A stretch of DNA of 64,000 nt from Oleiphilaceae bacterium (GTDB taxonomy: Bacteria > Pseudomonadota > Gammaproteobacteria > Pseudomonadales > Oleiphilaceae): the NCBI GenBank assembly GCA_022447365.1, contig JAKVBL010000011.1, positions 51,976-115,975 of the forward strand, in the 5' to 3' direction. The translations under genes and the position numbers were made by a program. The notes beneath the pieces are model-generated. The model had not been told where the DNA came from. It saw nothing but the letters and a program-made list of their open reading frames with translations, and made no database searches. Positions 52,530 through 61,648 of the stretch are shown here, piece by piece; positions within the stretch are counted from its first letter, which is position 1; the number at the start of each line of letters is the position of its first letter.

Positions 52530-53342
52530 TTATGAAATTCCTTTACGTAGTTTCTTGGGAAGAAGACGATATCCAAGGTTCACAACAACAAACAAAATCG
52601 CACACACACTAATGATAGTGGGACCTGTTGGAGTATCGAGAACATAGGAACCACGCAAGCCAATTAAGCTTGCGGAAATCGCTAACACACCAGCGACAAT
52701 AGCCATCATCTCAGGGGTAGAACTGAGTACTCGAGCTGTAGCAGCTGGAATAATAAGCATTGCGACAATAAGCAATACACCGACTGTTTTAATTGCGACT
52801 GCGACCACTATCGCGAGGCTAATAGTAAGAATGAGCTGCTCGTGTTTTGGTTTATACCCACTTGCTAGTGCTAAATCAGGATTAAGCGTAGATAGTAATA
52901 GTCCGTTCCAGCGCAGTGCCGCGAGCACTAATACCAGCGCAGCCCCACCCCAAATAATGAAGAGATCTGATTTACCGACAGCGAGAATGTCGCCAAACAA
53001 ATAAGACATTAAGTCGATTCGCACACCGGACAGAAACGACACAGCAACCAAACCAATTGCCAGGGCTGAATGCGACATCACACCTAGTAAGGTATCCATG
53101 GCAATGCCACGCTCACTCAATGATGAAACGGTGATCGCCATGATCATACAAACGATTAAAACGCCCAGAAAAACTGGCGTAGAAAAACTAAGAGAAAGAG
53201 CGATACCTAGTACGGCTGAATGTGCGGTCGCATCACCAAAATAAGCCATACGACGCCACACAACAAAACACCCTAAAGGTGCTGCGGCTAGCGCAACACC
53301 AACACTTGCGAGAACTGCACGAACAAGAAAATCATCAAACAT
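52530..53342 (-). CDS. znuB: Zinc ABC transporter permease ZnuB
   Basis: 270-residue permease with about eight helices: APLGCFVVWRRMAYFGDATAHSAVLGIAL near the start and KTVGVLLIVAMLIIPAATARVL as the coupling motif. ATG 53342 lies inside the end of znuC (8-bp overlap); upstream open frame is shadow. Confidence 0.95.
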   Translation of the reverse strand: MFDDFLVRAVLASVGVALAAAPLGCFVVWRRMAYFGDATAHSAVLGIALSLSFSTPVFLGVLIVCMIMAITVSSLSERGIAMDTLLGVMSHSALAIGLVAVSFLSGVRIDLMSYLFGDILAVGKSDLFIIWGGAALVLVLAALRWNGLLLSTLNPDLALASGYKPKHEQLILTISLAIVVAVAIKTVGVLLIVAMLIIPAATARVLSSTPEMMAIVAGVLAISASLIGLRGSYVLDTPTGPTIISVCAILFVVVNLGYRLLPKKLRKGIS

Positions 53343-54093
53343 GGTGATGGCCCCCTTCACAGTTCTCATCATGGGTGTAGTGGTCATCATGATGAGCATG
53401 AGGTTTGTGCAAATACAACGCCTCGCTCTGATCCAAACCAAATAAATTGCGATATTCAGGCATGTCGGTAATTACTTCAGGGCGCCCTTGGCAGCAGATG
53501 TTTCCATTTAGACAAATCACGCGATCAGTTTGGCGCATAACGATATGCAGTTCATGACTGATCATTAAAATACCGCAGCCAAGACTATCTTTTACATCAG
53601 CGATTTGACGATAAAAATCTGCAACACCAGCATGATCAAGGCCCTGTGTGGCCTCATCGAGAATGAGTAAATTTGGTTTGCCTAGCAGCGCTCTCGCTAA
53701 TAATACGCGTTGGAATTGCCCGCCTGACAAGTCCATTAATTGCTGCTTACCGAGAGTGGGAACACCTGCCATCTCGAGTGCTTCAACAAGACTCGCCTTA
53801 CTGTGCTTTTTAGGTAGATTCATAAAACGCTCAACCGTCATCGGTAGCGTTTGATCAATGTGAAGCTTTTGCGGAACGTAACCAATACTTAAGTCAGGTG
53901 ATCTATTAATCGTGCCCTCAATATGCGGTACTGCACCGATTAACGCACGCAACAAAGTGGTTTTACCTGAGCCATTTGGACCAATAATACTTAGGATTTC
54001 CCATGCCCCAACAGACATGGAGATATTACTGAGTACGGGCTTTGCGCCAAAAGACACTGAAAGCTGCTCGCACTCTATTAATTTTTTGCTCAC
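53335..54093 (-). CDS. znuC: Zinc ABC transporter ATPase ZnuC
   Basis: 252-residue ATPase: Walker A GPNGSGKTT at about 38-46, Q-loop GYVPQKL, signature LSGGQFQRV, Walker B LLILDEATQGLDH, switch MISHELH. The C-terminus is His-rich (HKPHAHHDDHYTHDENCEGGHHHV), typical of ZnuC. Divergent from znuA with a Zur box between. Confidence 0.96.
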   Translation of the reverse strand: MSKKLIECEQLSVSFGAKPVLSNISMSVGAWEILSIIGPNGSGKTTLLRALIGAVPHIEGTINRSPDLSIGYVPQKLHIDQTLPMTVERFMNLPKKHSKASLVEALEMAGVPTLGKQQLMDLSGGQFQRVLLARALLGKPNLLILDEATQGLDHAGVADFYRQIADVKDSLGCGILMISHELHIVMRQTDRVICLNGNICCQGRPEVITDMPEYRNLFGLDQSEALYLHKPHAHHDDHYTHDENCEGGHHHV

Positions 54094-54161
54094 GCATTAC
54101 CTCAAAAAAACTGCCTAACGACCCATCATAAAATACGAGTTGTTAAGCAAAGGACGAAGGA

Positions 54162-54179
54162 GCTATGATACAACATATC
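54162..54179. promoter_or_regulatory. Putative Zur box 3 (znuA/znuC divergent)
   Basis: GCTATGATACAACATATC, 16 of 18 identical to the site at 46883. Lies in the 140-bp gap, 55 bp from the znuA start and 69 bp from the znuC start. Confidence 0.87.
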
Positions 54180-54233
54180 ATTACGTTTTGAAGACTTATT
54201 TAAACTCCAATAAAACAGGCTCAAGGAAAAGAT

Positions 54234-55334
54234 ATGCTCAAGAAAAATCGCTTGGCGCTCATGACGTCATTACTTCCTCTTACAGCATTTGCTGACGCAC
54301 CTAGCATTGCAGTAGATATTGCACCACTGCACTCAATTGTTAGTCAGGTTACCGCAGGTGTAACAGAGCCTAACCTTATCATTCCTGCAGAAGCATCGCC
54401 GCATTACTATAGCCTGAAGCCTTCCCAAGCTCGTTCACTCGCAAATTCTGATGTCGTGTTTTGGATGGGAGAAGAGTTAACACCTTGGCTTGAGAAATCG
54501 ATGGATAACGTTGCCGAGTCTGCGAAGAAAGTCGAGATACTTGAGTTAGACGAAACCATCACATATGCATTCCGCGAAGGTGCAACCTTTGAAGGCCATG
54601 ATCATGGCGATCATGACGAACATGGGCATGACGATCATGATGATCATGGACACGACAAGCATGACGACCACGGACACGACGATCATGACGACCATGGACA
54701 CGACAATCATGACGACCACGGACACGACAAGCATGACGACCACGGACACGACAAGCATGATGATCACGGACATGACGATCATGGACATGATGAGCATGAA
54801 GGTCATCACCATGCCCATGACGGAGTAGACCCTCACGCATGGCTTGACCCTGTTAATGCGAAAAACTGGGTGACTGTGATTAAAGACACTCTTTCAAAAA
54901 TGGATGCAGAAAACGCTGACAAATACGAAGCGAATGCTGAAAAGGCAATCGCAGGTCTCGATGAACTAATTGCAAACGCACAAGCACAAATTTCAGAACT
55001 GGGTGAACCAAAGTTTGTCGTCTTCCACGATGCCTATCAATACTTTGAAAAACGCTTCAATGTTCCAGCAACTGGATCCATTACACTTGGAGATGCCGAA
55101 GCACCAAGTCCAGCACGCATCAAAGAAATTAAAGATAAAGTCACGGAACTCAATGTGACCTGTGTCTTTGCAGAGCCTCAGTTTGACTCAGGCTTAGTGA
55201 GCAATGTATTCGAAGGCTCAGTGGTCACAACCATCGGCATTATGGACCCGCTTGGTAGCGCAATTGAAGAAGGCCCAGGCCATTACAATGCGCTGATCGA
55301 AGGAATGGTCAAAAGCTTGAGCGAGTGTAAATAA
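54234..55334 (+). CDS. znuA: Zinc ABC transporter binding protein ZnuA
   Basis: 366-residue periplasmic zinc-binding protein. Signal peptide 1-20 (TAFA). Ligands at family positions H33 (PLHSIV), H57 (SPHYYSLKPS) and H201 (DPHAWLDP). A very long His/Asp loop at residues 122-196 is built from seven 8-residue repeats. The C-terminal half (FVVFHDAYQYFEKRF, CVFAEPQFDSG) is normal. Preceded by CAAGGAAAAG. Divergent from znuCB and covered by Zur box 3. Confidence 0.96.
   Translation: MLKKNRLALMTSLLPLTAFADAPSIAVDIAPLHSIVSQVTAGVTEPNLIIPAEASPHYYSLKPSQARSLANSDVVFWMGEELTPWLEKSMDNVAESAKKVEILELDETITYAFREGATFEGHDHGDHDEHGHDDHDDHGHDKHDDHGHDDHDDHGHDNHDDHGHDKHDDHGHDKHDDHGHDDHGHDEHEGHHHAHDGVDPHAWLDPVNAKNWVTVIKDTLSKMDAENADKYEANAEKAIAGLDELIANAQAQISELGEPKFVVFHDAYQYFEKRFNVPATGSITLGDAEAPSPARIKEIKDKVTELNVTCVFAEPQFDSGLVSNVFEGSVVTTIGIMDPLGSAIEEGPGHYNALIEGMVKSLSECK
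54612..54779 (+). repeat. Seven 24-bp coding repeats in znuA
   Basis: Seven units encode HD(D/E)HGHD(D/K/N), residues 127-182. The last residue varies and synonymous changes occur, so units are diverged and not a pure array. They expand the zinc-binding loop. Confidence 0.9.
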
Positions 55335-55350
55335 CAAGCTCCGAACTCTA

Positions 55351-55387
55351 CCAGCTAGCCCGTCAATCTGAATGAAGGGCTAGCTGG
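55351..55387 (+). terminator. Hairpin after znuA
   Basis: CCAGCTAGCCC/GGGCTAGCTGG perfect 11-bp stem with 15-nt loop, 17 bp past the znuA stop; weak T content after it. Confidence 0.6.
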
Positions 55388-55521
55388 TCATTCCCCACCC
55401 AAATCCACTATCCAGTATTTCCTTCTTCCCATTTCTTTCGCCGCATTGTTTCAAGCATCAACTGTTGGTATTCCTTACGCTTTTCTTTATTCTTTAGCGC
55501 TCAATAATTCAGCAAAGCATC

Positions 55522-55752
55522 ATGAGCACACACTGCCCGAAAGCTTCAGAACATTCGCTTAAACGCAATAAGTATTACTTTTGGTGTAGCTGCTCGAACT
55601 CGAGCACCCTGCCTTTTTGCAATGGCTCGCATGACGGTTCAAAAATCCGCCCGCTTGTCTTTCAAGTGGATCGCGATGAAGCAAAAACACTTTGCGGCTG
55701 TGGTAAAACCGCCACACCGCCCTACTGCGACGCGAGCGATCATAAAAACTAA
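55522..55752 (+). CDS. CDGSH iron-sulfur domain protein
   Basis: 76 residues with two CDGSH-like motifs: CSCSNSSTLPFCNGSH near residues 22-37 and CGCGKTATPPYCDASDH near 58-74. Each should hold a 2Fe-2S cluster (3 Cys, 1 His), as in the double-motif bacterial mitoNEET relatives. Redox or Fe-S transfer role. Stands 190 bp after znuA. Confidence 0.88.
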   Translation: MSTHCPKASEHSLKRNKYYFWCSCSNSSTLPFCNGSHDGSKIRPLVFQVDRDEAKTLCGCGKTATPPYCDASDHKN

Positions 55753-55762
55753 ATCGAACTAT

Positions 55763-56761
55763 CTAAATCTTGTTTGACTGAGCTTTCCACCACGAAATAA
55801 ATTCTTCGACTGAATCATGTGCTGTCTCCGTCGGCTGATAATGAAGTCTCATCTTTGCTTCGTCTATATTTAGCGTCATTGATTTACCCATCACTGAAAC
55901 AGGCACAGGCAACAAGCCTGGCTCTTTTTTCACACGAAACAGCTTTTTAAGAAAAGCATTGCAACGCGCCAAAGTGAAAGCCAACTTAAACGGTACAGAA
56001 GGCCGCTTTGTTGACATTTCCATTGCAACAAAGAGTTGATCGATCACTTCCCAAAGCTTTTCTGGCTGCGCATTGCTGACATTATAAGCGCGACCCATGG
56101 ACTTACTTGGCGCGTCAAAACATTGCTCAATTAACACCAATAAATTCTGTATCGAAGTCATCGAAACGATATTCTGACCATCGCCCACTTGCTTCAATAA
56201 GCCCTGCTTCTGCATGTTTAGCAATCTCGGAAAAATATTGTTATCGCCCGCCCCGATCACCATTCGTGGGCGCAATGATATGGTTTGAAAAGACTCCGAA
56301 TGCGCAGCTTGAACCAAGACTTCAGCTTCGTATTTAGTGCGCGCATAATGATTTGAAAACTCAGCGGGAAGATAGTCCTCTTTTACATCGAGTTGATGCT
56401 CAAAATTTAAATAAATACTCGGCGATGAGATATTGATAAAACGCATCACACCATTTTTTTTCGCTGAATCCGCAAGCAATTGGGTCGATAGAACATTGGC
56501 CTGATAATAATCTTGGTAGTCTCCCCAAGTACCTGCCAAACCAGCACAATGAACGATCACATCGATATTTTTCGTTAGCTGATTGGTAAATTCTACATCG
56601 CTTAAATCACCAATTAAGCACTCTACTGCTTCTCCAGAAAACTGCTCGACTAAGGCTTGTGAACGGCCGGTTACCCGCACCTTGTATACCCCATTGTTTA
56701 GTAGATAAGAGGCTAACCTCCCTCCAATAAAACCAGAGGCACCAGTGATCAGAACATTCAT
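55763..56761 (-). CDS. NAD-dependent epimerase/dehydratase (3-beta-HSD-like)
   Basis: 332-residue extended SDR: TGASGFIGGRLASYLL at the N-terminus, VIVHCAGLAGTWG, catalytic YARTKYEAE with Tyr and Lys, and LRPRMVIGAGD. The group acts on sterol-like or sugar-nucleotide substrates; substrate not deducible. Convergent with the CDGSH gene. Confidence 0.85.
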   Translation of the reverse strand: MNVLITGASGFIGGRLASYLLNNGVYKVRVTGRSQALVEQFSGEAVECLIGDLSDVEFTNQLTKNIDVIVHCAGLAGTWGDYQDYYQANVLSTQLLADSAKKNGVMRFINISSPSIYLNFEHQLDVKEDYLPAEFSNHYARTKYEAEVLVQAAHSESFQTISLRPRMVIGAGDNNIFPRLLNMQKQGLLKQVGDGQNIVSMTSIQNLLVLIEQCFDAPSKSMGRAYNVSNAQPEKLWEVIDQLFVAMEMSTKRPSVPFKLAFTLARCNAFLKKLFRVKKEPGLLPVPVSVMGKSMTLNIDEAKMRLHYQPTETAHDSVEEFISWWKAQSNKI

Positions 56762-56933
56762 AGCTATTACTCTTAATTATTGTTGGCTGAAGCAATGATC
56801 ACAGCATTCACATTAAACTGCTCTCAATGAATCACTACGCTATTTTTACATAATTGATTCTGTTCTAGTGCTATTGGGATGGCTATTTTTTAGAATTACG
56901 GAATCGATATCACCGCCAACTAAGGCACGGCAC

Positions 56934-57632
56934 TTGAAGCGAGTAATTATTAGCTGGAGTTCTGGAAAGGATTCAGCACTTACAATGCAACGAATGATTG
57001 AGTCAACTGAATATGAAGTTGTCGGTTTAGTTACGACGTACTCTGAAAGCAAATCGCTTGTGCCAATTCAAGCTACTCCCATCAAGTATGTGCGTCTTCA
57101 AGCCCAAGCAATGGAGCTCCCCCTACTCGAAATCAAGATGGCCGACCAAGTATCGAACGAAGTATACAAAAACACACTATTAGAGGGCTTAGCGAACTGG
57201 ACCGTTCCATTCGATGCTATCGCATTTGGCGATTTATACTGCAACGGCATTGTCGAGTTTCGACAAAAACTATTTTCAGAAACAGTTATTGAGTGTGTAT
57301 TTCCGCTCTTAATCGAAGAACAGATAGATCTGTCTCGAGAGATCGCTCGACAAATCATCAACACACCGATTCGAGCCTTGCTGCAAAGCATTAATCTAAA
57401 ACATCTTGAGGAACACTGCTGCGGCGCAGACTACGATAATTCCCTGCTTGAGGGATTACCCGAGTGTGTCGACCCTTGCGGAGAAGTCGGTGAATTTCAT
57501 ACCTTCGTGTATGACGCACCGTTCTTCAAAACAGCGATTCGCATTCACCGAACAGAACAAGAAAGGCAGACATATCATCACGGTAGAGAGATATATATGT
57601 TAGTTCAAAAATTTGAGGCTTCGTTACCGTAA
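56934..57632 (+). CDS. DUF71 ATP-pyrophosphatase (diphthine-ammonia ligase-like)
   Basis: 232 residues of the Dph6/COG2102 family. PP-loop VIISWSSGKDSALTM at the very start and the closing GEVGEFHTFVYDAPFF signature. In bacteria the amidating substrate is unknown. TTG 56934 with AAGG upstream gives the normal start; the open frame back to 56868 adds an unlikely hydrophobic leader. Overlaps the frame of the next gene but not its probable start. Confidence 0.8.
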   Translation: MKRVIISWSSGKDSALTMQRMIESTEYEVVGLVTTYSESKSLVPIQATPIKYVRLQAQAMELPLLEIKMADQVSNEVYKNTLLEGLANWTVPFDAIAFGDLYCNGIVEFRQKLFSETVIECVFPLLIEEQIDLSREIARQIINTPIRALLQSINLKHLEEHCCGADYDNSLLEGLPECVDPCGEVGEFHTFVYDAPFFKTAIRIHRTEQERQTYHHGREIYMLVQKFEASLP

Positions 57633-57687
57633 CGAAAGGGCATCATGCAAAGATCTCATAACTATCGACCAGCTTACGGCTTATAAA

Positions 57688-58440
57688 ATGGGCATGATCC
57701 TTACACTCGGTTTCATCACATTAATCACGTCTATCATCGCAGGCGTCATTGGCTTTGGTGGGGGGATGCTACTGATTGCGATTCTTCCGCTGTTTCTTAG
57801 CCCAAGCATTATCATTCCGATTCATGGCATTACCCAGATTGCGAGTAATGCTTCACGAATGTTTTTTTCACTGTCTGATGTTCAGTGGAACCTCTTTCCT
57901 GCATTTTTGATCGGCTCAGTTCTAGGGACGATCGTATTTAGCCTCGCGCTATTTAATATTCCCCTGCAATTCTTGCCTGTTGCGATTGCTTGCTATCTAC
58001 TTCTCAACCTGTGGAGCAAAACCTTTGGCGCATTTATAAAGAAGTTTGAAAGTTATTATTTGATTGGCTTTCTCCAGACCGGCTTAGGGCTAATCGTTGG
58101 AGCGCCGGGCCCGCTAGCCTTATCCGTTTTGACTAAAGAATTAAAATCTAAAGATCAAATTATCGCCACCAGCGCCATGTTTATGACGATCAGTCATCTT
58201 GCAAAAATCCCAGTGTATTTGGCTATCACCCCGTTTTTGAGTGATAGCTTATTGCTGATCAGTGTAATGATCGTCTGTGCGATAGCCGGCTCATTTTTGG
58301 GCACTAAGCTGCGCATAAAGGCAGACAACGACAAAATCATACTATTGATAAAAATAGCGCTTAGCAGCCTCGCTGTGCACATGCTGGCATCGAGTTTGGT
58401 TGGGCAAATAATGCCGCTTGACCCGCCTACCTACCGGTAG
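57688..58440 (+). CDS. TauE/SafE (TSUP) family permease
   Basis: About 250 residues, eight hydrophobic segments, with the twin TSUP motif GVIGFGGGMLLIAILPLFLSP near residue 17 and GLIVGAPGPLALSVL in the second half. Exports sulfite, sulfonates or organic anions. Start M 57688 is a guess; the frame opens at 57613. Its stop codon lies inside the 20-bp palindrome controlling the next gene. Confidence 0.85.
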   Translation: MGMILTLGFITLITSIIAGVIGFGGGMLLIAILPLFLSPSIIIPIHGITQIASNASRMFFSLSDVQWNLFPAFLIGSVLGTIVFSLALFNIPLQFLPVAIACYLLLNLWSKTFGAFIKKFESYYLIGFLQTGLGLIVGAPGPLALSVLTKELKSKDQIIATSAMFMTISHLAKIPVYLAITPFLSDSLLLISVMIVCAIAGSFLGTKLRIKADNDKIILLIKIALSSLAVHMLASSLVGQIMPLDPPTYR

Positions 58441-58445
58441 GTAGG
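58426..58445. promoter_or_regulatory. Perfect 20-bp palindrome, TetR operator
   Basis: CCTACCTACCGGTAGGTAGG is fully self-complementary, ends 8 bp before the TetR ATG and includes the TAG stop of the TSUP gene. The layout suits autorepression of the tetR-oxidoreductase unit. Confidence 0.8.
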
Positions 58446-58453
58446 ATAAACAC

Positions 58454-59047
58454 ATGACAACCAACACCCGACAACAAATCATCGACTATTCGGCTGAGCT
58501 TTTACGTGCCCGCGGCTACAACGGCTTTAGCTTTCTAGATATCGCCCGCGAGTTCGACATCAAGAAAGCCAGCGTACATCACTACTTTCCAAAAAAGGTA
58601 AATCTGGGTTTAGCCCTGTGTGACTGGACTCAGCAGTGGCTAGAAGAAGGGCTGAATAATTTCGAGGCGAAAGGCTCAAGTAACTGGAATAAGTTAGAGC
58701 GCTATTTCAAGGCCGCGCAAAAACACACCCTCAATGAACACCTAATGTGCCCGATCAGTGCCTTTCATAATGACTTACCTGTATTGGACGACAGCATTCG
58801 CGAGCGTTTAAAGCAGCTTGGCGATATTGAGCTGAACTGGGTTGAGCAGGTCATTAAGCAAGGCATAGAGGCTGGAGAGTTCCGTTCTACCCATATCCCA
58901 GATTGCGCATCCGCTGAAGACTCTGCCAGAGCCCTAGCTGGCTTATTTATTTTTAGTTGTAAGGGAGCGCTATATCACGCTCGCTTGCACGGTAAAGACA
59001 TGTTTCATCAAACCATGCAGCAATTTGCTGCGCTGGTTCGTACTTAA
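58454..59047 (+). CDS. TetR-family transcriptional regulator
   Basis: 197 residues: N-terminal HTH (IIDYSAELLRARGYNGFSFLDIAREFDIKKASVHHYFPKKVNLGLAL) and a helical ligand domain with CPISAFHNDLPVL. Related to the group controlling Old Yellow Enzymes (NemR-like). It probably represses itself and the downstream reductase gene through the palindrome at 58426; a reactive electrophile is the likely inducer (inference). Confidence 0.9.
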   Translation: MTTNTRQQIIDYSAELLRARGYNGFSFLDIAREFDIKKASVHHYFPKKVNLGLALCDWTQQWLEEGLNNFEAKGSSNWNKLERYFKAAQKHTLNEHLMCPISAFHNDLPVLDDSIRERLKQLGDIELNWVEQVIKQGIEAGEFRSTHIPDCASAEDSARALAGLFIFSCKGALYHARLHGKDMFHQTMQQFAALVRT

Positions 59048-59095
59048 GCGCTCAATAATTAGAGCCTATGCAATAGAACTAACGACGAGAGTATT

Positions 59096-60223
59096 ATGAG
59101 CAATTCCCCATTATTTGATCCGATTGAGTTAGGCCCCCTTTCACTAAAAAACCGCATTGTAATGGCGCCAATGACACGTACCTTTTCTCCGGGCAATGTA
59201 CCGAATGATTTAAACGTAGCGTATTACGCTCGCCGTGCAGAAAACGAAGTGGGATTGATTATTACCGAAGGCACCACGGTTGGTCATAAGGCTGCTAATG
59301 GTTATGCGCGCGTACCTTTTATGCACGGTGAAGAATCCTTAGCGGGCTGGAAAAAAGTGGTTGATGCAGTACACGCAAAAGGCGGCAAAATTGCCCCGCA
59401 GCTATGGCATGTCGGCTCAGTTCGTAAAGAAGGCATAGAGCCAGATACTTCTGTTCCTGGCCACAGCCCTTCTGGCTTATTTAAGCCGGGCAGAGAAAAC
59501 GGCGTAGCGATGAATCAGCAAGATATCGATGAAGTCGTTGAAGCATTTGCGCAGGCTGCAGCAGATGCCAAAGCCATCGGTTTTGATGCAGTGGAAGTGC
59601 ATGGTGCTCACGGCTACCTGATTGATCAGTTCTTCTGGCAAGGTACCAATCAGCGTGACGATAGTTATGGCGGCGATCTCGTATCCCGCACTAAATTCGC
59701 AGTAGAAATTGTGAAAGCGATTCGTGCGCGTGTGGGTGCAGACTTCCCGATTATCTTCCGCTTTTCTCAGTGGAAGCAGCAAGACTACGATGCGCGTTTA
59801 GCTAACTCACCAGAAGAATTGAAAACATTCCTAACTCCTTTGGTTGAAGCCGGCGTGGATATATTCCATTGCAGCACGCGTCGTTACTGGGAAAAAGAAT
59901 TCGAAGATGCGCCAGAAAACGGCCACATGAACTTAGCAGGTTGGACCAAAGAGTTAACCGGTAAGCCGGTTATCACAGTCGGTAGTGTTGGCTTAAATAC
60001 CAGCTTCGTTGGTGAAGAACATGGTATGAATATGTCAGCGCAGGCAGGTGTAGAAGCAGGTTCGATTACTCAGTTGAATGATCGCATCAACAGCGGCGAA
60101 TTCGATTTAGTTGCGGTTGGTCGTGCGTTGTTGCAAGACCCTGAATGGGTGATCAAAGTGCGTGAAGAACGTTTAGATGAACTAGAAGACTATTCCAAAG
60201 ACAACTTGATGCAGCTTGTTTAA
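59096..60223 (+). CDS. Old Yellow Enzyme (NADH:flavin oxidoreductase)
   Basis: 375-residue FMN-dependent ene-reductase. Motifs: LKNRIVMAPMTRTFSPGN at the start, PQLWHVGSVR, EVHGAHGYLIDQFFWQGTNQRDDSYGG with the substrate-binding His pair, and GRALLQDPEWVIKVREER at the end. Reduces activated C=C bonds of quinones, enones or nitro esters. 48 bp after tetR; likely its target gene. Confidence 0.92.
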   Translation: MSNSPLFDPIELGPLSLKNRIVMAPMTRTFSPGNVPNDLNVAYYARRAENEVGLIITEGTTVGHKAANGYARVPFMHGEESLAGWKKVVDAVHAKGGKIAPQLWHVGSVRKEGIEPDTSVPGHSPSGLFKPGRENGVAMNQQDIDEVVEAFAQAAADAKAIGFDAVEVHGAHGYLIDQFFWQGTNQRDDSYGGDLVSRTKFAVEIVKAIRARVGADFPIIFRFSQWKQQDYDARLANSPEELKTFLTPLVEAGVDIFHCSTRRYWEKEFEDAPENGHMNLAGWTKELTGKPVITVGSVGLNTSFVGEEHGMNMSAQAGVEAGSITQLNDRINSGEFDLVAVGRALLQDPEWVIKVREERLDELEDYSKDNLMQLV

Positions 60224-60567
60224 GCTACTTTTTTAGACCGTTTGTCATTCGTCTTTTCCCGTCGACTGCGGCCGACGGGATTACCCCCTCGTTTCAGTCC
60301 GTTATTATCGCGAAGACGGTAATCTATTGGTTCGAATCTAATGCTAGGAAATAGACAAAAGCGGATGTTGAGAGGCGTACTTAATACTGAGTTTTAATGC
60401 GTGCTTCTACAAAAAAGCAGACATTAGAATTCGTTGTTTTTAGGAAGTAAAATTTAGCTTTAATTCAAATCTCTACACGAAACTGAATTCACTAGAGAGT
60501 TCTCTAGATATCTAGTGCTAATTCCGAATGTGACCCAAGCATTTAAAGAATTTGGACATTTCCAATT
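60224..60567. other. Gene-free stretch with one hairpin
   Basis: CCCGTCG (60258-60264) pairs with CGACGGG (60273-60279) about 35 bp past the oxidoreductase stop, likely its 3' end structure. The rest is AT-rich with no convincing gene. Confidence 0.5.
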
Positions 60568-60963
60568 ATGCGATTTTTTATAAGACTAAGAACTGGATAC
60601 TTATGGGGCAAAGCGGTTTACTTCGCATCGGAAGGTATTTATTCGAAGAGTTATGACTTTTTAATCAGATTAGATGATCTAGAAGTTTCGACTCGAGTAC
60701 ATTGGTCGCTTTTGCAATCGCATGTTTGTATGAGGCTTGGAAAAAACGCTGAAGCCACCAAATCTCTCAGAAAAGCATTATCGGGTTTAAAAGTGTCGAA
60801 GAGATTCAATTCTGATGAAAAGGCTTACCTAACTAAGTATGCTAGAGCTATTGCAATAGAGCTCGGGCAAGGTTTTGATGAAATCGTGCCAGACTATAAC
60901 CTAGCAAAGGTCGATGACCGCTGGATAAGTCTTTTTCCAATTGGAGCCTATAAATCCATTTAA
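60568..60963 (+). CDS. Hypothetical TPR-like protein
   Basis: 131 residues, helical, with a TPR-like pattern (HWSLLQSHVCMRLGKNAEATKSLRKALSGL at about residues 48-77). No signal; the basic hydrophobic start (FFIRLRTGYLWGKAVYF) may contact membrane. Ribosome site weak. Family not recognised. First of the unrecognised accessory genes after 60.2 kb. Confidence 0.45.
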   Translation: MRFFIRLRTGYLWGKAVYFASEGIYSKSYDFLIRLDDLEVSTRVHWSLLQSHVCMRLGKNAEATKSLRKALSGLKVSKRFNSDEKAYLTKYARAIAIELGQGFDEIVPDYNLAKVDDRWISLFPIGAYKSI

Positions 60964-61174
60964 TTTATGGATGTTAGAAAAAAGGAATTCATTTTTAACT
61001 TATCCGACACTTAACGGATTTCAGTCATCTCACGAGTCTTAGCTTTCATAACGACCGCTTTTCATTCTTAGTACGCATCAACGCTTTTATAACCGGCTGC
61101 AGTGCAGACGCGAGCCGCCGGAACAGAGGTCCAGTCCCAGCGTCTTTTTGCTGGTGCGATGGTCGATAAACTTG

Positions 61175-61522
61175 TTATAAGCATAAGCCATAGTCTGAAG
61201 AAACACCTGACTGTTGTTTTTTATAATTTACCCAGATTAAAAGAGGAAAAATAACACAGCCAAATAAGATTAGAGCTAACCTGATATTTTCAGTGTCTTC
61301 GAACGCTGGAATAGCGGAGTTAAGCCAAATGGGGAAGAATATGCAAAATGGTATTTCGATTAAACAAAAGGCTAACCAAAGACTGTAGCCGAGAAAATTT
61401 CTGCCGAAACCTCGAAGATTAGGCCAACCCAAAGAAACATTGAGATTTCTGTGCATCTTGATTACTAAGTGGTTAACCGATAGATAGCCCAAAATACCTA
61501 GTAAGAAAAATACCAAAGTCAT
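61175..61522 (-). CDS. Small hypothetical membrane protein
   Basis: 115 residues with three hydrophobic segments (VFFLLGILGYLSV; YSLWLAFCLIEIPFCIFFPIW; LALILFGCVIFPLLIWV) and a hydrophilic loop rich in Arg/Asn between the first two. No homologue recognised. The fold suggests an inner-membrane protein; it precedes a region of non-coding DNA. Confidence 0.5.
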   Translation of the reverse strand: MTLVFFLLGILGYLSVNHLVIKMHRNLNVSLGWPNLRGFGRNFLGYSLWLAFCLIEIPFCIFFPIWLNSAIPAFEDTENIRLALILFGCVIFPLLIWVNYKKQQSGVSSDYGLCL

Positions 61523-61648
61523 CGATTCTCTAATAGCTTATAAAACGCCTGCCACAACGGCTTGGGTGAGATGGCGGCTTTTTTGAGTGTTTTTTCAAAA
61601 AAGGTGACAGCTTGCCCAAGTCCGATTGGTGGCACTGGTTAGGTGTAT

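Noticed and set aside
54546..54840. Long open frames on both strands over the znuA His/Asp repeats
   Set aside because: Produced by the 24-bp repeat periodicity; the other frames read as low-complexity RHDHRVR or MIVMSVV repeats.
55390..55510. Minus-strand 30-codon coding-like segment ending KWEEGNTG
   Set aside because: Has no start codon and a stop directly upstream; could be a gene tail but too short to support.
61000..61625. Possible integron attC-like sites (AAACGCCTGCC...GGCGGC, GTTATAAGC)
   Set aside because: Stems do not align with the paired R''/L''-L'/R' box layout and no integrase is visible.
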